DNA of 64,000 bases, from the NCBI GenBank assembly GCA_947683425.1, contig CANTUQ010000004.1:30624001-30688000 (forward strand), given 5' to 3'. The position numbers and the translations under genes were made by a program. This DNA is from Excoecaria cochinchinensis. Taxonomy: Eukaryota; Streptophyta; Magnoliopsida; Malpighiales; Euphorbiaceae. This document shows, piece after piece, positions 56,931-64,000 of this stretch (positions are counted from its first letter, which is position 1; every line of letters starts with the position of its first letter). The notes beneath the pieces were generated by a model, which was not told where the DNA came from, searched no databases, and worked only from the letters and a program-made list of their open reading frames with translations.

Positions 56931-57240
56931 GTCGGTCACGTCGTGACCTTCAGTCACGTCTCGTGACACCGGCTTCACGCGAGCCAAGCAAAAGAGCAAG
57001 GCAAGAAAACAAGGCAAAAGCAGGCGGTCACGGCGTGACCATCAGTCACGTCTCGTGACGCCTGTGAGGAGAGAAAGAAACCACATGCAGGAGGAGGCGA
57101 GAGTCACGGCGTGATGCAGCATCACGTCACGTGACCTTCAGCAAAGAAGGAGTCACGGCGTGAAGCTGCTTCGCGTCTCGTGACCTTCAACCGAGAAGGG
57201 GGTCACGGCGTGACCACCAGTCACGTCTCGTGACCTTCTT
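56931..57240. repeat. Palindrome island in S3
   Basis: Five or six pairs of GTCACGGCGTGAC with GTCACGTCTCGTGAC-type units. The TCGCGA class used by T1 is absent here. Confidence 0.75.
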
Positions 57241-58961
57241 CTCACACTTCTGCTTCTCTTCTCAAACTTCATCATCTTCTCCAAAACCAAATCCCAGAAA
57301 ACGTAGAAAACCCAGAAAATCCAAAGAACAGAGTACTTCCTAATTTCAAAACCCCAACTTATCCAAAACTATTTTTCATGTATTGATCAATCAAACACAT
57401 AATTTCAAGTATATAAAGCACATTCACAGCAATCTTAGAACAAATCGTATGCATTTATCAATTGAACAGAGCTAATACCTGAACTTAAACATATCCAGAT
57501 TTCTGATTCGAACTTATGCATATTTATCCCATTTACCAACTCATGTTCTTCTTTTCTACCTAATCACGTAAACACAGTACAATTCTCATGCATTTAGGTA
57601 CAAAAACACACATAGACATATTATCATCAGGACTGCAAATAGGATCCAATAAGAGGAAGAAGGCAGACACTCCCAAACCTGTACTGAAGCTCAAAAACAA
57701 CGTCCACTGTATTCCTCCTCAATCAACCACCTTATCTTTTCCCCTCTTCAACAGATTACATGAACTCACAAATAAACCCAAAATCAATCCAAAGAAACAG
57801 TGATAAACAATCCTTAAACAGAGAATATATAGAACCAAACTCACCTTCTGAAGCTTCAAAGCTTAAAACCCTAGCTCCCAATAACAGAACACGCATGCAA
57901 AAGGGAAAAGAATAGAAAAAGGGAGAGGAATGGTATGGCTAACGTGAGAGAAAGCAAAAGAGAGAAGAACCTTCAACCTTTTGTTTTTCCAGCACCTACA
58001 CATCCAGACCTCTCTCTTCCCTCACCACGTGCATTACCTCCTACCACTTGGCACACATGCACGGTTCCTATATTCCACAATTACTAACAGCTCCATCATA
58101 ACTTCTCACAGGTCCTCACAAATTACTTTTAACTCACTAATAAAATTCTGCTATTTAAATCTTTTAATTCTTTGCAATTTAATCCTCAATCACAAGTAAA
58201 ATTACTCAATTGTCCTTAAATATCCATTTAAAATTGCCAATTTCCGATTAGGCCACTTGTGGGGTGTGACATTTGGGCTCTTGATTGGGTGATTTTGGTA
58301 GCGATTTGGATCAAGATTAAAGAGGTGAGTTGGGGTTTTAGGCTTCCTGCATTTGGGTTCTCCTTCTTCTCCTTTTTCTTTTGGTTTTGTGTAAGTTAGG
58401 GTTTTGGATTAAGAGTAACTCCTAGGTTTTTGGTTTGTGCAAGTTGGTGGTAACAAGAGGAAGTTTAAAAGCAAGGAAAAGATTGAGGAGTAAAGCTTGA
58501 ATAAGTGTGGGTTGTGCTTCCAAAAGAGGTTTGGGAGTGTGTGTGTTGTGAATTTCGGTTTGAGTGCTCTGTTTTTATTTTATTCTCACTTAGATTGTGT
58601 ATGGTGTGATTTCTAGAATTTTGAGTGTCTTGGCATGTGTAAATGCGTGATTTTGGTTCGGTAACTATCCTAGAAATGTATGTGTAGTGATTAAGATAGG
58701 GGTATGTTAATTTTGGTATGAGAATTGCTTGAATTGGATAACCCCTATTTCAGTGTTCTTGATCTATTATTTTTGTGATTTCTTTGATTTAATTGTTGGA
58801 TCTTGTGTTAATTGAGTGTGATTTGATCATGAGCATATTGTGGTATGCATTTGAGTGATAAGGTAAGAGTTTGTACATGATTGAGTGTTGTTTGAAAGGT
58901 TTTAAAAATGGTTTTGGAAAAGAAGATTTTTTTGCATTTCTGCTGGAAATGGAAAACACGC

Positions 58962-59430
58962 TCCTATCGTGAGTGCGACGCTTGTCACGATCACGATGGA
59001 ATCGCACTATTCATCTCCGTGCACTGCGAGTGGTGGTGTGTTCTCTTGTGTTGTGAGGAGAGAGTCACGAGTCGTGAGAGGAGATCATGACTTGTGACCC
59101 CTCTCTCTCTTGGAGAAGGGCTTTGTTACGAGTGGTGACCAAGCATCACAACGCGTGACTTCTCTCTTTTGTGAGAGTCCCGTCACGAGTCGTGATGGGG
59201 GATCACGACTCGTGACCCCTTGAGCTCTGCCTTGCGACCTCTCTCTTTTGTGAGAGTCCCGTCACGAGTCTTGATGGGGGATCACGACTCGTGAACCCCC
59301 CCCCCCCTCTTTCTCGTGGGCGTGAGGCAGATCAGTCACGAGTCGCAACTGCGTATGCAACTCGTGACTGGCCTTCTTCCCCTGTGTTACTGTCGCAAGC
59401 ATGACACAAGTCGCGATCGCGACAGTGAGC
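58962..59430. repeat. Palindrome island in the E3 3' LTR
   Basis: TCACGAGTCGTGA and TCACGACTCGTGA units alternate, with partly decayed TCGCGA units at each end (many C-to-T and G-to-A changes against 51000-51392). Confidence 0.75.
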
Positions 59431-60009
59431 CTCCCTCCTGCCTGCTTTGTCCTGTTTTGCCTAGAAGTCTTCTTCCTTCTTTTTCATATGGCTTTTTACC
59501 TTGTGCAAATTATATTTTATGTTTTTATGCTGGTGTATTTATATTTTGGACTTGTGTTTATAGTTAATGATATCGTTTAATGTAAAATGGTTCTGTCCAT
59601 CATTTTGTAAAAATTTCAAAGGTGTCTTTTTCAGCTCTTTTTCCTTTGTTTTGGATTCTTTAGCGTTATTTTATGAATTATTCATCGGTGGATGACGTAC
59701 ATGGGTATTTTAACTTAGTCAAACAATAAATATTGTGTGTAACATTTTATGTTACCCTTTATTGAATACCATTGGGTCGTTGGTATGTTATTTGATGAGT
59801 GTTGGTTTTAAACAATATGATTTAGATTGAGATACGTTTTAGAATACTGAATAGTGCTAAAGTGTGTTGATTGAATTATATTACCTACTTAATAAATGAA
59901 TATATGTATTTATCTAATATCCTCTGCATTATGCATGATTAACTATGTTATGTGACTTGAAACATATTTTGGTTTATGCATGACCTGCTAGAGTCAAGTA
60001 AGTGGATAG

Positions 60010-60195
60010 TTAGGCATGCCTAATAGAGTTTCGTGTAGCTGCAGCGCCCTTTGAATGAATGGACCCCGATCAGGTCCCTGGCTGGTTCCTCGCGAACCAT
60101 TTTAGTGTATGGATCTTGTTTAAGGTCCTTTTTAGTGAAATGTTTTTGAAATGGAAAACAATGATGTTGCTTTTCGATTCGTACCCGTAAGGTAC
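60010..60195 (+). promoter_or_regulatory. E3 3' LTR palindrome and hairpin chain
   Basis: Copy of 51971-52157. TTAGGCATGCCTAA at 60010-60023 and GTACC/GGTAC at 60181-60195. Confidence 0.55.
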
Positions 60196-61690
60196 AGTTT
60201 GTTCACTCGATATCCACTATTGTGAGTCAGCAGGTGCATTGTTTGTTATTTTGTGTTTACAAGCATGCTGATCTGATTAGTTACGAACATAAGGATGTGA
60301 TAGCCGTATGAGTATGATTTTGGGATTTGTGAATGTCATTACAAGTCTCTGAATAGGCTAAATGTAACTCTGACCTGTATATTCTACCTTTATCTTTATC
60401 TGTAAATGATCATGTTTATAGTATGTGTATGTGAAGTCGGTGTGTCATGTAATGTGGATACTGCATTTCTGTATAGTGATGCGATAAATTAAAAAGTATA
60501 TAAATATAAGTTGGAATTTTGGAATGCTATGGTTAATTTGTATGTATATTAATGTGATTTTGTGCTGTTAACTGTTATGACTAATTTATGAACTAAAATG
60601 AGTATGAATATAATCTTGATCTAGCAAATGCAACGAATTTAATATCATGCTATATGTTTCCCTTGGTGTCAACTATTGTAATATCCTCGACATGTTGTAA
60701 TGTGTTTATTTTCCATGGTATGATATTTCATATATTAGAGTTGCGCAGGGGAAGTGTGGTGGTTTTGGACGTTGTCCCTTGGGGTGTTGGCTGGTGTGTG
60801 TGTTATGGTCTGACAAATGTAGGTTTAATGGTCTTGTAGCTTTGTATGGTGGTCGGGTGCGTTAGTGCATATGAATGGGTTTTCAGTTAAAGTTTGGGTT
60901 ATTAGTATGAAGGTTGCATATTCAGTTGTTGAGTAACTAGGCATGAAGCGGTTTGACATTTGATGCTCTGGTAAGTATATGCAATTGAGGTTGTATGCGT
61001 TTCTACATAGTGATGCTTCTATTCTATATAGCACTCTGTCAGCTTGGGTTCGGCATGAGTTTTTGAATTATATATAATTTGGATAAATGCATGGTTTTTA
61101 TATGCAAGTGTATAAATATCTATTTGTTATGTCTGTGTACATATGCCATTGTGAATGTGTTATTTTTTGGCGACCATTGCGAATGGCCGTCCATATTTCT
61201 GTATGTTCTCCCCACTAAGCGTTATCGCTTAGCACGGTTTCTTTTCCCGTGCAGGTGGCAGGTCTGATTCGGTTCGAGTCGCGCATCTACAAGGGCCGGC
61301 CACATAGGAGCTAGAAGTGTTGTATTTTATTCAGCTTTTGTAAATGGGACTTTGTATTTTTGTATAATATGTATATGTAATAATATGTAAAGATTCTGAT
61401 GTAATATTTTAGGCTATGTAAATATTTTTATATTTGTGTATTAAGTATTTCCTCGATTTTGTCTTTCTTATTAGATTTCTGTTGTATGATTGTAAGTATG
61501 CGTGTGTATGTGCTTTCGCTTAGTGTATGCGCCTTGGTACATTATGCATGTTCAGTTTTTGCTCCTTAAGTTTTAAATTCTTTCGTATTTTTATACGCTT
61601 TGTATTGCTTCTGTTTAGTAACACACCTACTCGTACAGCTTCCTACTCCCTTGCAGATGGGTTCCCTTACGTATGAGTTGGGGTGTTACA

Positions 61691-62062
61691 GGGAGAGTCG
61701 CCGTCATCAAGCCAACGCAGGACGATTTAGTGTAGGGCTTAGCTTTTGTAATCTTTGATGATTCTTTTGTACATAACTCTCATATATCAGTTTTTATAGT
61801 ACCTTCCGCATTTATATAATTTGGTTATGTAATTATCTTTTGTTTTAGCCAGTTTGATCAAAACATTATTGTAATGATTTTTGTTATATTAATGTATGAT
61901 CAGCTGTGGCTCTTGTTATTTTGCAAAGTTTTTAATTACCCGTATTTATAAATGTATGATTTGTATTGTATCTGTGTGTATCTGTGTGGTGGCACCTTGA
62001 CTCATATGGTATCTCACTCCTTATCGGATGGGATCGCCTACGTATGGGTAGGGGGTGTTACA
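61691..62062 (+). mobile_element. E4 5' LTR, right end only
   Basis: Matches the last ~370 bp of the T1 LTR (GGGAGAGTCG...GGGGGTGTTACA). It starts abruptly at the E3 end, so E3 appears to have inserted into this LTR. The left half is not found in the window. Confidence 0.85.
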
Positions 62063-62067
62063 GTTTT

Positions 62068-62079
62068 TGGTATCAGAGC
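62068..62079 (+). other. E4 primer binding site (initiator-Met tRNA)
   Basis: TGGTATCAGAGC, 5 bases after the LTR end. Confidence 0.93.
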
Positions 62080-62179
62080 CCCGATTTAGGCGTTTCTGGG
62101 TGTTGTTGACCTGTTGTTGTGCGTAGATGAGTATATGTCTAGGATTGTTTGGCTGATACAGTTGTCTATGTTTGTTTAG

Positions 62180-64000
62180 ATGGATTCTGGTTCTATTCGA
62201 GGGTCTCTTGAGGGGTCAGCTGAAAGCGTGAATCCTCAAGCTATTGATCCTTCGGTTTCTGTGTTGGCTCAACCTGCTAGGGTCTAGCCCGAGGCCGCAG
62301 CCATGCCCTTTGAAGCTATGCTTAAGCTATCTCAGGACATAACTCGAGTCTTGGAGAGAGTGACTGCTCCTAGAGCCCCCATAGAGAGTCTGAGAAGAGC
62401 TGGTGCTGAAGATTTCTATGGCACCGGTTTAGATGAGTCAGAGCTAGCTGAGAAATGGTTAGACAAGGTGAAGCGTACCTTGAGAGAGACTCGATGTGCT
62501 CCTGACCAGCAGGCAGAGTGTGCAGTGGCTTTGCTGCAAGGGTCAGCTTTTGAATGGTTGGAGTTAGTTGGCAGGCATCCTCAGTTGCCCGATCCAGTTA
62601 CATGGGATTTCTTCGCAAGGGAGTTTACTAACAAGTATGTGACTCAGACTTATAAGGATGCCAGGTGGGCACAGTTTTTAACTTGAAATAGAGGGCTATG
62701 TCGGTTTCAGAGTTTGAGAAGGAGTTTAACCGGTTGTCTAGGTATGCTCCGCAGGGTGTTTTAACAGATGAGTTCCGATGCAGGCATTTCGAGGCCAGTT
62801 TGAATGAGTCCTTGAGAGTTATGTTGATTTCCTTGAGGAGCACTCTAAGAGTGAATTATTATCAGATTGTGGAAGCTGCTGTTAGGGCTGAGAGGTCAGA
62901 AACTATTCTGAGAGAGAGGGCTCAGAGGAGGAATCCACCCCGTGGTGGTTCGTCTTCCTCATCCTCGGGTAAGAGGTCCCGAAACCCACAGGATGAGTCA
63001 TCATCTGGTCTAGCTACAAGAGGTAGAAGACAGGGTTCTGTAGCGGTATCTGGTTCTGGTAGAGGTGGTAGATCTGAGTCTATGCCTATATATTCGCATT
63101 GCAGTAAGGCTCATCAGGGTGAGTGTAGGTGGCTCACATGTGGGTGTTTCAGATGTGGGAGCACCGAACACTTTTTGGCCAACTATCCGAGGTTGAATGA
63201 GGATTCGGGTTCTCAGAGAGAGGCTAGTAGAGTTGGCTCCAATGCCACGCAAGCTAACCGTGGTAGGGGCCGGGGTGGAGGTTGAGGCGGTCGACCTAGA
63301 GAGAGTACTGCATCAGAGACAGTTTAGCGACAATTGCCTGTTCTAGTAAGAGCTTATGCTGTGAGAGCCAGAGAGGAGTAGGATGCACCTGATGTGATTG
63401 CTAGTAAGTTCTTATTCCATGACACTGAATTGTATGCTATAATTGATCCTGGTTCCACACACTCATATTTGTGCATGAATAAGATTGTTGATAAGTTGCA
63501 TGTGGTAAATCAGCTAGATTATGAGATATGTGTGACCAGTCCATTAGGGCATAGTGTCAATATGAGTAGAGTCTATAGGAATTGCCCCCTGTTGGTTGAG
63601 GGAGTTGTGTTTCCAGCAGATCTAATTGAGTTTCCTTTCAGAGAGTTTGATCTAATTCTAGTTATGGACTGGTTGGGTAAGTACCGAGCTATGGTTGATT
63701 GTCTTAGGAAGATGGTTGTGCTTTGGGATAAGGATCGGTCTTCTGTGTGTGTTAAAGGTTTGGGTGCTAGTTCTTTGAATAATGTCATTTCAGCAATGCA
63801 AGCTAAGAGGTTTATTAGGAAGGGTTGTGAGGCTTTTCTAGCAGTTGTGTTGGATTCCAAGAGGGATCGAGTTCGGATTGAGGACATCCCTGTTATGCGG
63901 GAGTTTAGTGACGTGTTCCCGAGTGAGTTACCGGGTTTGCCTCCTGAGAGAGAAGTCGAGTTGTCCATAGAGATTATGCTGGGTACCACTCCCATATCAA
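62180..64000 (+). pseudogene. E4 gag-protease region, decayed, runs off the window
   Basis: Close relative of T1 gag-pol beginning MDSGSIRG at 62180. An early TAG at 62285-62287 is followed by more open frame (62303-62686), a frame loss near 62683, a second gag piece (62698-63285), and further stops near 63283, 63326 and 63378. The zinc-knuckle block is present but two positions that are Cys in T1 are Tyr here. The protease loop IIDPGSTHSYL is readable near 63440. Several stops are of the CAG-to-TAG or CAA-to-TAA kind expected from methylated-C decay. The sequence ends just before RT. Confidence 0.88.

Larger units (their letters stand above)
55398..58271 (-). mobile_element. S3: solo LTR (chromovirus type) in the E3 3' LTR
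   Basis: 2874 bp, TGTAACACCCCG...GGGTGTGACA on the plus strand, with perfect target duplication tttgg (55393-55397 and 58272-58276). The E3 5' LTR shows the empty site. Orientation is minus by the double hairpin (55751-55787) and palindrome (56277-56292). No internal region is present. Confidence 0.96.
54854..61690 (+). mobile_element. E3 3' LTR (3.96 kb), split by solo LTR S3
   Basis: TGTAACACCCC...GGGGTGTTACA. Without S3 and one TSD copy it is about 3958 bp. The pieces are 54854-55397 and 58272-61690. It contains a palindrome island (58962-59430), a C-run near 59297, a hairpin chain (60010-60195) and a double hairpin (about 61216-61253). The following 5-mer gggag would be E3's target duplication; its left copy is not present, consistent with the deletion at 49991. 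Confidence 0.92.

Noticed and set aside
1..64000. Host gene, tRNA or rRNA
   Set aside because: All long coding signals belong to retrotransposons. I saw no tRNA-like or rRNA segment; the tRNA matches are primer binding sites.

Overview
The window looks like repeat-dense nuclear DNA from a flowering plant (species not identifiable from the sequence). I found no host gene, tRNA or rRNA. Essentially everything assignable is LTR retrotransposon sequence of two Ty3/gypsy lineages: a decayed Tat/Ogre-type element, and many LTRs and internal regions of Tekay/Del-type chromoviruses. The chromovirus LTRs are long (about 2.1-4 kb) and their primer sites match initiator-methionine tRNA.

Layout. (1) 1-20265: a plus-strand chromovirus LTR (L0: 1-1843 and 19912-20265), split by an 18-kb minus-strand Tat/Ogre-type element (1844-19911). 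That element is itself split by two solo LTRs, S1 (7862-9997, TSD gacgg) and S2 (14915-17501, TSD cagca). It carries a decayed gag, protease, RT, dual RNase H and integrase, a 3' UTR with tandem repeats, and an antisense ORF resembling a plant mobile domain. (2) 20266-22916: remnants (a CACTA-like subterminal stretch, AT-rich DNA, a partial LTR). (3) 22917-33897: a tandem array of four LTRs and three ~613-bp internal domains, all on the minus strand. A recombinant joint then links it to the gag start and 5' LTR of another element (to 36718). (4) 36719-49991: a plus-strand LTR (L6) split by T1 (38208-48087), an intact chromovirus with a 1545-residue open polyprotein, a perfect TSD and almost identical LTRs. 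(5) 49992-61690: E3, a non-autonomous element encoding only a short nucleocapsid-type Gag; its 3' LTR holds solo LTR S3 (55398-58271, TSD tttgg). (6) 61691-64000: the 5' part of E4, a decayed relative of T1 that runs off the window.

How it works together. T1 is the only element here that looks able to supply proteins. E3 and the array share a primer site, PPT and a conserved non-coding internal region but lack pol, so they look like non-autonomous passengers of this lineage. The nesting gives an order of events: L0, then the Tat element, then S1 and S2; L6, then T1; E3, then S3.

Most unusual signal. The chromovirus LTRs share a fixed structural plan whose sequence changes while its symmetry is kept. 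Upstream lies a CpG-rich island of palindromes whose motif differs between families. Next comes a TATA-like stretch, a perfect palindrome, a chain of short hairpins with paired compensatory changes, and near the LTR end a tandem double hairpin. I do not recognise this as a described system. Any role in promoter control, RNA dimerisation, packaging or 3'-end formation is inference.
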